Positions 25,791 through 31,660 of a stretch of DNA of 64,000 nt are shown here, piece after piece (the first letter of the stretch is position 1; each line of letters opens with the position of its first letter). Source of the DNA: Bacillota bacterium (GTDB lineage Bacteria > Bacillota > Clostridia > Christensenellales > UMGS416); contig JAEWRW010000063.1 in assembly GCA_023398815.1 (NCBI GenBank), positions 74,400 through 138,399 of the forward strand, read 5' to 3'. The position numbers were made by a program, and so were the translations under genes. The notes below the pieces were generated by a model. The model was not told where the DNA came from, ran no database searches, and saw only the letters and a list, made by a program, of their open reading frames with translations.

Positions 25791-26635
25791 AACTTGATCT
25801 CTCCCTCCCGCAGCTTCACGTGGATGATGGCCGGCCGTGCCCATTGGCCTTGGAACCTGCGCCACTCTATGGCTTCGTGACCGGCATCGTCTTTCCAGAG
25901 CATCGCCATTGGCCAAAAACCTGCGCGCATGGTGTCTATGAGGCGCTTTTCTGCCTTATCAAAGGTGTCGCCAGGGTAGCCGATCAGCACGTAAGTCCTG
26001 AGTGCGTGGCTGGCCATGGTATAACCTTCCGCAGCAAGCAGCTTCCCGGCATTTACCAAAGGCTCATAGTCGTCCGGGGTATCGTAGGCAAAGAACATGT
26101 GGTGCGTGCTCACGGCTCGGAGCAACCCAACGTGCCATGGTTCCAGTAGACGCGCCTCCAGCCCACCACTGAATATCGGGCGCTGTGGCTGGTGGTCCAG
26201 CATTGCGAATACCTTCCGGATGTGCTCCTCCGAGCAGGCAAGAAGATTGTCGTCCAGTACCTTCCATCCTTCCTTGACCTCCAGTTCGCGCAAGCCACCT
26301 TCGCGTCGTGGCACCGAGCAAAACCAGCATCGATTCGGGCATCCTCGGCTCGTAATGGTGTAGCCCTCCCGAAGGTACATTCCCGGGGTGAATTCTTCAC
26401 CGCGCTGGCCAGTGGCCGGGCCTCCCATGCTGACCGGTACGCCCACGGCCTCCCATTCCTTCGCGAGCCACTCAGCTCGATGCAAATCGTAGGTAAATGC
26501 TACGCTGATGTGCACCTCGTCGATCTCTGGTAGTGCCAGCATCGGTGGCGGCCCATCGAACGCCATCTCATCGGTTGGCGTGGCAGAGGTGCGCCTGGGA
26601 AACACCCTGGCGATGCGCTTGCCGTCGACGATCAT
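25787..26635 (-). CDS. Second radical SAM protein
   Basis: A 282-residue protein. The N-terminal 85 residues (EVHISVAFTYDLHRAEWLAKEW, VPVSMGGPA) resemble a degenerate cobalamin-binding-like module lacking the usual DxHxxG. Radical SAM core: SRGCPNRCWFC (Cys99, 103, 106), then PIFSGGLEARLL, FFAYDTPDDY and TYVLIGYPGDT. It differs clearly from the first radical SAM protein. Role unknown; placement suggests nucleic acid modification. Confidence 0.8.
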   Translation of the reverse strand: MIVDGKRIARVFPRRTSATPTDEMAFDGPPPMLALPEIDEVHISVAFTYDLHRAEWLAKEWEAVGVPVSMGGPATGQRGEEFTPGMYLREGYTITSRGCPNRCWFCSVPRREGGLRELEVKEGWKVLDDNLLACSEEHIRKVFAMLDHQPQRPIFSGGLEARLLEPWHVGLLRAVSTHHMFFAYDTPDDYEPLVNAGKLLAAEGYTMASHALRTYVLIGYPGDTFDKAEKRLIDTMRAGFWPMAMLWKDDAGHEAIEWRRFQGQWARPAIIHVKLREGEIKL

Positions 26636-26691
26636 GGCCGCCTCCCGAGCATAATAGATATATAGGCGGCTTTAGTTGTGCGCCCCATCAT
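26632..26691 (-). CDS. Possible 19-aa micro-ORF linking two genes
   Basis: Two tandem ATGs (26691, 26688) follow GGAGGGCGA. The peptide is MMGRTTKAAYISIMLGRRP, and its TGA overlaps the ATG of the radical SAM gene at 26635. The chain of stop-start overlaps suggests a coupling peptide. It is too short to prove by sequence alone. Confidence 0.35.
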   Translation of the reverse strand: MMGRTTKAAYISIMLGRRP

Positions 26692-26891
26692 TCGCCCTCC
26701 GAGCCCATCGGCTCTTCTTCTTCGATTTTGTACAGCCTGGCCGGCACGTTCCAGCACCGAATTGTCCAGTGACGCTGCGCCGCCAGGTAAATCGTCTTGC
26801 CACGCACGCCGAGCTGGTCCCTCGCATCCACGAACCTGTCGAAGACGGCCAGCGGTAGCTCGTACTCGTCAGCGGTCACCAGCATGTACAT
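26688..26891 (-). CDS. Small hypothetical phage protein, 67 aa
   Basis: Sequence starts MYMLVTADEYELPLAVFDRF and continues RGKTIYLAAQRHWTIRCWNVPARLYKIEEEE. It is an alpha/beta protein with an acidic end. It shares its start base with the stop of the upstream gene. No function is known. Confidence 0.6.
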   Translation of the reverse strand: MYMLVTADEYELPLAVFDRFVDARDQLGVRGKTIYLAAQRHWTIRCWNVPARLYKIEEEEPMGSEGE

Positions 26892-27142
26892 CAGGACCCA
26901 CCATCATTGCCTGGTTGGTCGCCCGGCCGCCGCTGGAAGCGCCTCATGTACTCTTCCATGTCATCCACCATCGTCTTGGCGCCCCGCCCGATGATCCCGT
27001 TGACGATGCGCCGTCTGAACTGGATGACAGCCATGCAATCCTCGTTGCGGCAGTGCCCCGCGACCCCGCCGCTGAGGCTTCCGAAGATCGACATCTGCGC
27101 CCCGCAGAGTGGGCAGGTTGGCTGGCTCTTGTCCTCGTGCAT
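26891..27142 (-). CDS. Small zinc-ribbon protein, 83 aa
   Basis: Read from the ATG at 27142 with GGAGG 6 bases upstream. CPLCG at the N-terminus and CRNEDC further on form a four-Cys zinc ribbon; the rest is basic (QFRRRIVNGIIGRG, MEEYMRRFQRRPG), suggesting nucleic acid binding. The same frame is open further upstream but would run through the tRNA gene, so the shorter start is preferred. Confidence 0.65.
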   Translation of the reverse strand: MHEDKSQPTCPLCGAQMSIFGSLSGGVAGHCRNEDCMAVIQFRRRIVNGIIGRGAKTMVDDMEEYMRRFQRRPGDQPGNDGGS

Positions 27143-27161
27143 GATGTGCCTCCGTTCTCGA

Positions 27162-27236
27162 TGGTGCGGGATGCCGGATTTGAACCGGCGGCCCCTCGTC
27201 CCCAAGGCGAGTGCGCTACCGCTGCGCCAATCCCGC
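27162..27236 (-). tRNA. Phage tRNA-Pro (UGG), CCA encoded
   Basis: Folds as a cloverleaf: acceptor GCGGGAT/ATCCCGC, D stem GCGC/GCGC, anticodon loop CTTGGGG (TGG), T arm GCCGG-TTCAAAT-CCGGC, discriminator A and an encoded CCA. One mismatch (C31-A39) closes the anticodon loop. Being inside the phage early region, it probably boosts reading of CCA codons or resists host tRNA cleavage. Confidence 0.85.
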
Positions 27237-27409
27237 ATGCGCCCGTTTACCGCCGCACGGGCGACATCCACATGTGTTTCACCTGCCGGCGGGCAAGTGT
27301 GGATGTTGGTGGAGGCGGCGGGAGCGGTCCCCCGCTACTGCCAGGATGCCATGCTCATCATGGCTGGACGCCTCCATGTTGTCGGTCTTTCCCGGCTGTC
27401 TCGTTTCCA

Positions 27410-27799
27410 TCACTTTAAGATAGGTAGCTGCTGTCTGATGTCGTAAGGCACGTTCCCGGCCCATATGAAGCTGTTTTCCAAAATGTAGTTGTTGTAGGTG
27501 CTGGCGGTCTTGTTGGCTCGCATCTTGGCTTGTTCAGCCCATCCCTGCTTTTCGTGGCCCTCGGAGTCCTTGTACTGCTCAAAGGTCAGCACATCAGCCT
27601 CATAGCTGGCAATCATGGCCCTGGCGGTATCCTCGACCTTCTTCTGCTTCTCGTAGGTGCTGGCATCATCGACCTTTTTCAATGTCCTGTCATAGGTATT
27701 CCAGACGGCGCGGCCCGCTGGTACCGCCGTGAAGAATATGCAAGCGCCAACTAGCAGGACAGCGGCGATGATGGCGATGAAGGTTCCCTTCCCGGTCAT
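27410..27799 (-). CDS. Membrane-anchored phage protein, 129 aa
   Basis: One N-terminal membrane helix (TFIAIIAAVLLVGACIFF, about 6-23) is followed by a charged, largely helical domain (TLKKVDDASTYEKQKKVEDTARAMIASYE) ending PYDIRQQLPILK. It overlaps the lipoprotein start as ATGA, so the two are probably co-translated. Superinfection exclusion is a possible role, by analogy with other membrane-lipoprotein pairs in lysogens; not proven. The 170 bases between this gene and the tRNA hold no convincing gene. Confidence 0.55.
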   Translation of the reverse strand: MTGKGTFIAIIAAVLLVGACIFFTAVPAGRAVWNTYDRTLKKVDDASTYEKQKKVEDTARAMIASYEADVLTFEQYKDSEGHEKQGWAEQAKMRANKTASTYNNYILENSFIWAGNVPYDIRQQLPILK

Positions 27800-28410
27800 T
27801 TCGCCACCCCCTCCGTTTTCAGAACGGGATCATCGATCTCAAATGGGATATCAGAATAGAGGTATGTGCCGGTCCACTCCATGTATTTCCCGTCCGGTGT
27901 GAACCAGAAAATACCGTCATCGTTGGCACCATAGGTTCCATCCACATCGGCCAGCCACTTGTTTTTTGCAGAATAATCGCCGTTGCTGTATTCGTAATAC
28001 TCTGAATCCGGGGTGAGGTAGCTGTTGAGACTGCTGAGCTTTCCGTCCACCACAAAACGACCAAGTATGGCACCATTGTCTGTGATCAGCACGACATAAC
28101 CCAGCGGTCGGCTGGCAATCTCACAGGGAAGGGAAATTGCCTTTTCCCGCTGGCCATTGACCCAGTACGCCCTCCGGATTAGGTTCCACCGCTCCAGGCT
28201 GTAGTCAATGTCCGTGGGCGTTGGTTGCCGCTGCTCAAGGTCTGCGGCCACTGCCTTCTGTTTCTGGATGTCACTCGCACCCGTAGCCAATGTGCTAACC
28301 CCGGCCGTTGTCGCGTCGCATCCCGTCAGGATCAGCACAAGTGCGAGGATGGCGGCAATGGTGATTCCTGCCGCAACGATCTTGATGAAACGGGTGTTGA
28401 TGATTCGCAT
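27796..28410 (-). CDS. Phage lipoprotein, 204 aa
   Basis: Signal: basic start (MRIINTRFIK), hydrophobic stretch to residue 30, lipobox LTGC with Cys31. The mature part is acidic and rich in Tyr/Trp/Asp (LNSYLTPDSEYYEYSNGDYSA, FTPDGKYMEWTGTYLYSDI) with beta-repeat features. It is likely surface-displayed. It could be a lysogenic conversion or exclusion factor together with the downstream membrane protein. Confidence 0.6.
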   Translation of the reverse strand: MRIINTRFIKIVAAGITIAAILALVLILTGCDATTAGVSTLATGASDIQKQKAVAADLEQRQPTPTDIDYSLERWNLIRRAYWVNGQREKAISLPCEIASRPLGYVVLITDNGAILGRFVVDGKLSSLNSYLTPDSEYYEYSNGDYSAKNKWLADVDGTYGANDDGIFWFTPDGKYMEWTGTYLYSDIPFEIDDPVLKTEGVAK

Positions 28411-28443
28411 GTTGTTTCTCCTCTCCGTTATTAAAGTGGTATT

Positions 28444-28881
28444 CTATCTGAGCTTCGCCCCGCACCAGGGACAGAGATTAACGCTGTAGTTGAACCGGTT
28501 CAAAGCATCGACGATGCACGGCCCCTCGTCGAACTCGTCGCCTTCACTGCGGAGAATGCGTACTCCGGGCGGCATTTCTGCACAGCAATGTGCGTTCCAC
28601 GCTGTCGTAGCCTTCATGGTGCCAATCGGCCCATCTGCCAACAGATCCTCCACGGCTGCCTGTGCCGCGGGCGAAAGTGGCTCAACGTACTCCGCCGGCG
28701 TCTGCGCTTCGTCATCGGCGCAGAGCTGCCTGGAGCACTCCTCCTCTGGTGCCGCTTCCATCTCCTCCATGACGGCCACGACCGTGTGGGACGGCACGTT
28801 CAGTGCCGCAGCGACCTCCACCGGCCTGGCACCAGCCCTCAGCATCTCCCGGACGCTCTCGGTCTTCGATACACTTGCCAT
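28444..28881 (-). CDS. HTH-containing hypothetical protein, 145 aa
   Basis: The N-terminal 40 residues (SVREMLRAGARPVEVAAALNVPSHTVVAVMEEM) form a short helix-turn-helix. The C-terminus (NLCPWCGAKLR) together with NAHCCAEMP suggests a zinc site. The acidic middle is low complexity. It starts after AGGAGGG. A small phage regulator is possible. Confidence 0.55.
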   Translation of the reverse strand: MASVSKTESVREMLRAGARPVEVAAALNVPSHTVVAVMEEMEAAPEEECSRQLCADDEAQTPAEYVEPLSPAAQAAVEDLLADGPIGTMKATTAWNAHCCAEMPPGVRILRSEGDEFDEGPCIVDALNRFNYSVNLCPWCGAKLR

Positions 28882-28882
28882 T

Positions 28883-29104
28883 TCAACCGTTCCCTCCTCG
28901 TTTCAAACGCTGGATCACCCCCAGCCGCCCCTCCTGCCTTTCGTGCCGCCGGACACTCTCTCTGGAATCCACGCTCATTTCCTGACGCCGCAGTGTATCG
29001 GCATACCGTGCTGGCTTCGCGGCCTCATGGGCCGCCCAGGCCTCACAGGTGCCCCGACACCCAAGCACCCGGTGCTGACAATCCCTACAGGGTGGCGTTT
29101 TCAC
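28883..29104 (-). CDS. Small Cys-rich phage protein, 73 aa
   Basis: The start MKTPPCRDCQHRVLGCRGTC holds a CxxC...CxxxC zinc-knuckle-like motif also present in the product at 18429-18566. The rest is Arg/Glu-rich helix. It overlaps neighbours by short runs. Function unknown. Confidence 0.6.
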   Translation of the reverse strand: MKTPPCRDCQHRVLGCRGTCEAWAAHEAAKPARYADTLRRQEMSVDSRESVRRHERQEGRLGVIQRLKRGGNG

Positions 29105-29307
29105 CGGCGCCGCCTCCCCGGCGGGAAGATCTCGGCGTCGACCGCCGGATCCATCCGCAAGAAAAAGGCCTGCGCCTGCGCCTCGTCATAGGAATCGTGG
29201 TAGCTGTCAACGACCGGCTTGCTCCCGCGCCGCTGGCGCACAACGACATAGGAATCCGCCGGGCAATCCTGGAGCCCCTGCCCCTCATCGAGCTTGTTGC
29301 TGGCCAT
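29101..29307 (-). CDS. Small hypothetical protein, 68 aa
   Basis: Read from the ATG at 29307 with GGAGG 8 bases upstream: MASNKLDEGQGLQDCPADSY, then VVVRQRRGSKPVVDSYHDSYDEAQA. Beta-strand plus helix, basic end (GRRRR). It overlaps both neighbours. No recognisable family. Confidence 0.55.
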   Translation of the reverse strand: MASNKLDEGQGLQDCPADSYVVVRQRRGSKPVVDSYHDSYDEAQAQAFFLRMDPAVDAEIFPPGRRRR

Positions 29308-29503
29308 GATTCGCTCCTCCATCGTCTGCAAATCGGTAGATCCTCCATGATGTGCTCGGCCTACGGCCTGTACACATCCCGTGTATGTGGCTGGGGCTGT
29401 AGCAGGTGGCCGCCGCCACATCCGTCACTGACGGGTATAAGGCGATCCGGTGGCCAGTCCCGTCCAGCACCTCCACTGGCCTACGGTTTGGCGGGTTCGG
29501 CAT
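29285..29503 (-). CDS. Small HTH/NUMOD-like protein, 72 aa
   Basis: Read from the ATG at 29503 with a G-rich site upstream. The segment ALYPSVTDVAAATCYSPSHIHGMCTGRR looks like the helix-turn-helix of NUMOD-type DNA-binding modules, in which a short strand precedes ..VTDVA..T..S..HI..MC.GRR. Possibly a DNA-binding adaptor or the remnant of a homing endonuclease. Confidence 0.5.
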   Translation of the reverse strand: MPNPPNRRPVEVLDGTGHRIALYPSVTDVAAATCYSPSHIHGMCTGRRPSTSWRIYRFADDGGANHGQQQAR

Positions 29504-29756
29504 GGCCATCACCCCCAGCCCCACACTGATGACGGAGGAAAACCTCCCACACGCCGATGCCCCCGGGCGCCTTGTCCACCACGTCCCCCTGGATGGCCCG
29601 GCCATCCAGCGTGTACCCGATGGCCCTGCCGTGGCGGTTGGGATAGAGCAGCACAGGCCGCGAGTCCACATGCACCGAGCAGCGCTGGGTGCGGATGTCG
29701 CCAGTCACGGCCCCACAGCGGCGACACTGGCGCAAGGCCCTAAGTTCCGCTCCCAT
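29481..29756 (-). CDS. Zinc-ribbon hypothetical protein, 91 aa
   Basis: The N-terminus has LRQCRRCGAVTGDIRTQRC, a compact zinc ribbon. A beta-rich tail follows (HVDSRPVLLYPNRHGRAIGYT, IQGDVVDKAPGG). It overlaps the next gene downstream by 23 bases. No function assigned. Confidence 0.55.
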   Translation of the reverse strand: MGAELRALRQCRRCGAVTGDIRTQRCSVHVDSRPVLLYPNRHGRAIGYTLDGRAIQGDVVDKAPGGIGVWEVFLRHQCGAGGDGHAEPAKP

Positions 29757-29759
29757 CGC

Positions 29760-29921
29760 CTACCTCTGCTTCACAACGGCGATCATCGCCGTAAGGCGCT
29801 CGGCCTCGTCGGTGTTGCCCGTGTCGAGTGCCTTCGACAGAGCAATGTACAGGCTGTCAAGGGCGACATCGGATGCTCGAATCCTCCTGGTGCTCTCCGA
29901 AATGGTGTCAAATCCTCTCAT
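29760..29921 (-). CDS. Small helical protein, 53 aa
   Basis: Too short for many gene callers. GGAGGAGG lies 9 bases before the ATG at 29921, whose first bases overlap the upstream stop (ATGA). Product: MRGFDTISESTRRIRASDVA, then LDSLYIALSKALDTGNTDEAERLTAMIAVVKQR. The pattern of paired helices suggests a small oligomer. Function unknown. Confidence 0.6.
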   Translation of the reverse strand: MRGFDTISESTRRIRASDVALDSLYIALSKALDTGNTDEAERLTAMIAVVKQR

Positions 29922-30178
29922 CGTTTGCTTACCTCCTCCATAAGCCGCCCACCGGCGACAAGGTCACAGATGTCGTTGAGTGCCATCCTCAGTCCCATCG
30001 AATACAAGCTGTTGTAGCTGCTGGCCGGGCTGATTCGGCCCCTGATTCTCGACATGGCCTCCTCCAACCCCTCCAGCCTGCCGGCGATCCGTCCGGCCTC
30101 ATAGGCCTTCTGGATGGCCATCCCCTCGTCGCAGTCTCGCGACCTCAACAGCAGGTCACCCAATGTGGTGTCGATCAT
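29918..30178 (-). CDS. Small hypothetical protein, 86 aa
   Basis: Read from the ATG at 30178, which overlaps the upstream stop as ATGA. MIDTTLGDLLLRSRDCDEGM, then IQKAYEAGRIAGRLEGLEEAMSRIRGRISPASS, an amphipathic helical protein. No recognised family. Confidence 0.6.
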   Translation of the reverse strand: MIDTTLGDLLLRSRDCDEGMAIQKAYEAGRIAGRLEGLEEAMSRIRGRISPASSYNSLYSMGLRMALNDICDLVAGGRLMEEVSKR

Positions 30179-30480
30179 CCCCCCACCCCCAGCACAAGCG
30201 CATCGCGCAGCCAAATGGAAGCAAAGGCGAAGGCCACAATGCCGATTACAGCTGCCCAGAACTTGAACCACTCGCGGTCATGGGCGCAGGCACGCAGATA
30301 CTTGGCCTCGATCTCGTCGGCCCACTGCTGGCCAATCGCCCCGATATGCGCCGAACGGGCTGGCCTGAGCTCCTGCTCCTCATAATCGTCCGTCGCTGGG
30401 TTGTAGGTGTAGATCATCGGCGGCTGCCCGGGCACGGCCAGAAGGTCGAGGTCCCTGGGCTTGCACAAAGATTTCATCAT
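30175..30480 (-). CDS. Small membrane protein, 101 aa
   Basis: Soluble N-terminus (DLDLLAVPGQPPMIYTYNPATDDYEEQ) and a single membrane helix near the C-terminus (FKFWAAVIGIVAFAFASIWL). Tandem ATGs make the start ambiguous by one residue. It overlaps the 35-aa membrane peptide gene by 4 bases. Confidence 0.6.
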   Translation of the reverse strand: MMKSLCKPRDLDLLAVPGQPPMIYTYNPATDDYEEQELRPARSAHIGAIGQQWADEIEAKYLRACAHDREWFKFWAAVIGIVAFAFASIWLRDALVLGVGG

Positions 30481-30584
30481 CGTCTCGACCCTCCAATCAC
30501 CAAGGCCATGTATGCCACCCCAGCCACTGCGCCGACCAGTAGGCCGACCAGCGCACCCAACAGAAAAGCATGCAACGGTGTCAT
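30477..30584 (-). CDS. Single-pass membrane peptide, 35 aa
   Basis: Short coding sequence with ATG at 30584, inside the ATGA overlap with the upstream gene, and TGA inside the ATGATGA start of the next. Product begins MTPLHAFLLGALVGLLVGA and ends IGGSRR: one hydrophobic helix with GxxxG-like spacing, positive C-terminus. Strict stop-start coupling on both sides supports translation. Confidence 0.6.
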   Translation of the reverse strand: MTPLHAFLLGALVGLLVGAVAGVAYMALVIGGSRR

Positions 30585-30862
30585 TTGCCCGCCGCCTTTA
30601 CCGCCCGGCGTCTGGCTCTCGGAGTTGTCCCCAGAAAATCGCTGATGCTCTGAATTGTGATGAGGCCGTTGACCTTGGTGAGCTTCCCCTCGGCCACGAG
30701 CTTATGGATGCTGTCTGCCGATTTGTAGCCCAGCCGTTTGGCGGCGTCGATTGGCTTGAGAGCGCCGATGTTGCAGGCGGCCTCCTGGGCGGCCTGCTCT
30801 ATCAGGCGCAGTTGCTCGTCCAGGTTTTCGTGGAGCTGCTGTCGCAGCATGGGCGAAATCAT
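30581..30862 (-). CDS. Excisionase/MerR-like small DNA-binding protein, 93 aa
   Basis: Read from the ATG at 30862 after GGAGGAG. N-terminal coiled coil (LHENLDEQLRLIEQAAQEAA), then a winged-helix-like segment ALKPIDAAKRLGYKSADSIHKLVAEGKL...ISDFL and a basic tail. It is the first gene after the short Cro-peptide block in the leftward early operon, a common place for excisionase or replication control. Confidence 0.6.
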   Translation of the reverse strand: MISPMLRQQLHENLDEQLRLIEQAAQEAACNIGALKPIDAAKRLGYKSADSIHKLVAEGKLTKVNGLITIQSISDFLGTTPRARRRAVKAAGK

Positions 30863-30890
30863 TGCGTTTCTCCTCCCTCTTTGGTATGAT
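30862..30890 (+). promoter_or_regulatory. Plus-strand promoter candidate antisense to the early leader
   Basis: TTGCGT (862-867), 17-base spacer, TATGAT (885-890) preceded by TGG. Transcription would begin near 30897 and end at the hairpin at 30919-30946, giving an RNA of about 50 bases complementary to the 5' leader of the early mRNA. No plus-strand gene lies in that stretch. Confidence 0.45.
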
Positions 30891-30918
30891 GGAGGGGTGA
30901 ATAGGCCCTCCGTGGTCG

Positions 30919-30946
30919 CCCCGGCGTTGCAGCGCTGGGGTTTTTT
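30919..30946 (+). terminator. Intrinsic terminator
   Basis: CCCCGGCG / CGCTGGGG, 8 pairs with one G-U, loop of 6, followed by six T on the plus strand. Very strong in the plus direction. On the minus strand it becomes a leader hairpin with no U tract, so a second role in the early mRNA leader is possible. Confidence 0.75.
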
Positions 30947-30953
30947 CTGTTCC

Positions 30954-30982
30954 TTGCCTCGCCTCAATCAAAATGCTAAAAT
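30954..30982 (+). promoter_or_regulatory. Promoter for the small zinc-ribbon gene
   Basis: TTGCCT (954-959), 17-base spacer, TAAAAT (977-982) preceded by TGC. It stands 24 bases upstream of the ATG at 31006 and points away from the leftward early genes. Confidence 0.55.
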
Positions 30983-31005
30983 CAAGCAAAAGCGAGGTGC
31001 TCTTT

Positions 31006-31209
31006 ATGCCAAAAGATGAGCTAATTGAGGTCTACTGCCCAGAGTGCGATTTCTTGTATGTCCTCTCGGTCAGATCCTTGCACGAGAAGCCCGAACTCTA
31101 TTGCCGTTTTTGTGACAAAACCTTCCCGATTCACATCCACGATCGGCTGCGGTGGAGAGAGCCCACCGGAAAACTCAAGGCTTTGATCCAAAGGCAATCT
31201 GACAAGTAG
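31006..31209 (+). CDS. Small zinc-ribbon protein, 67 aa, opposite strand to early genes
   Basis: Read from the ATG at 31006 with GAGGTG 6 bases upstream. It has CPECD and CRFCD (C4 zinc ribbon) with FLYVLSVRSLHEKPELY between them. It is AT-richer and oriented against the early operon, with its own promoter and a weak terminator, the layout of a moron gene expressed in the lysogen. Function unknown. Confidence 0.7.
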   Translation: MPKDELIEVYCPECDFLYVLSVRSLHEKPELYCRFCDKTFPIHIHDRLRWREPTGKLKALIQRQSDK

Positions 31210-31220
31210 CTTACTTTTTT
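31204..31220 (+). terminator. Weak intrinsic terminator
   Basis: AAGTA-GCT-TACTT with four further T, overlapping the stop codon of the zinc-ribbon gene. Only 5 A/T-rich pairs, so low strength. Confidence 0.35.
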
Positions 31221-31309
31221 CTCACCCAGATGGTGTAAAGGTGTATAACGGTTTTCCCGTCACTCCCTTTGGTGATGTTGGCTCGTGTTGCCTTCCTGAG
31301 CTTAGCCAC
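31211..31309 (-). CDS. Small basic peptide, 32 aa, after the Cro-like gene
   Basis: GTG start at 31309 with AGGAGG 9 bases upstream. Product MAKLRKATRANITKGSDGKT, then VIHLYTIWVRKK. It is the second cistron after the Cro-like gene in the leftward early transcript. Strongly basic. Too short for usual gene calling. The good ribosome site argues for translation. Confidence 0.5.
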   Translation of the reverse strand: MAKLRKATRANITKGSDGKTVIHLYTIWVRKK

Positions 31310-31325
31310 TATACCCTACCTCCTT

Positions 31326-31523
31326 TTAGCTGGCCTGCCCGGCACCAGCCAGCAGTTCGTCCACCGTGCAGCTGAACAGTTTTGCCAGTTCCATCAGCTT
31401 GTCGGCACGCGGCAGGCTCTTTCCTGTTTCCCACATGGCCACAGTTGATCGCTTTACGCCCATACGCTTTGCAAGCGTCTCCTGTGTCATCTCAATTGAC
31501 TCTCTCCTGCTCTTGAAATCCAA
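31326..31523 (-). CDS. Cro-like repressor, 65 aa
   Basis: HTH_3 protein read from a TTG at 31523 (GGAGG 7 bases upstream): LDFKSRRESIEMTQETLAKR, then MGVKRSTVAMWETGKSLPRADKLMELAKLFSCTVDELL. The recognition helix region STVAMWETG is identical to that of the CI-like protein, so both probably bind the same operators. Longer starts would run through the promoter and operators, so they are rejected. Confidence 0.8.
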   Translation of the reverse strand: MDFKSRRESIEMTQETLAKRMGVKRSTVAMWETGKSLPRADKLMELAKLFSCTVDELLAGAGQAS

Positions 31524-31535
31524 TTTCCGGCCTCC

Positions 31536-31552
31536 TGTCAAGCTGGTTGACA
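31536..31552. promoter_or_regulatory. Operator 1
   Basis: TGTCAA-GCTGG-TTGACA, a perfect inverted repeat with 5-base spacer, just downstream of the leftward -10 element. Binding would block the leftward early promoter. Confidence 0.8.
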
Positions 31553-31554
31553 TC

Positions 31555-31583
31555 ATAATAAATCCAAGTTGCGCATATGTCAA
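31555..31583 (-). promoter_or_regulatory. Leftward early promoter
   Basis: TTGACA (583-578), 17-base spacer, TATTAT (560-555). The -35 box is the left arm of operator 2, and operator 1 lies immediately downstream, giving repressor control from both sides. It serves the Cro-like gene and the early operon. Confidence 0.85.
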
Positions 31584-31594
31584 TACTCTTGACA
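31578..31594. promoter_or_regulatory. Operator 2
   Basis: TGTCAA-TACTC-TTGACA, a perfect inverted repeat. It contains the -35 of the leftward promoter. Its centre is 42 bp from that of operator 1. Confidence 0.8.
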
Positions 31595-31602
31595 ATATAT
31601 TC

Positions 31603-31631
31603 TTTACATTTCCTTGTGTGTCAATTAAATT
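31603..31631 (+). promoter_or_regulatory. Rightward repressor promoter candidate
   Basis: TTTACA (603-608), 17-base spacer, TAAATT (626-631). Operator 3 covers the -10 box, suggesting autorepression. An alternative TTGTGT-17-TATACT lies about 11 bases further on. Confidence 0.5.
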
Positions 31632-31635
31632 GACC
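31619..31635. promoter_or_regulatory. Operator 3
   Basis: TGTCAA-TTAAA-TTGACC, one mismatch from the other two. Its centre is 41 bp from that of operator 2, so the three sites lie about four helical turns apart on one DNA face. Confidence 0.75.
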
Positions 31636-31660
31636 TTATACTCGAATCAAGGAGATAACC

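Noticed and set aside
27143..27271. N-terminal extension of the zinc-ribbon protein through the tRNA-Pro gene
   Set aside because: The frame stays open but crosses the tRNA; the internal ATG at 27142 has a proper ribosome site.
31524..31595. Longer Cro-like protein starting at 31595
   Set aside because: It would include two operators and the promoter in the coding region; the TTG at 31523 has GGAGG at the right distance.
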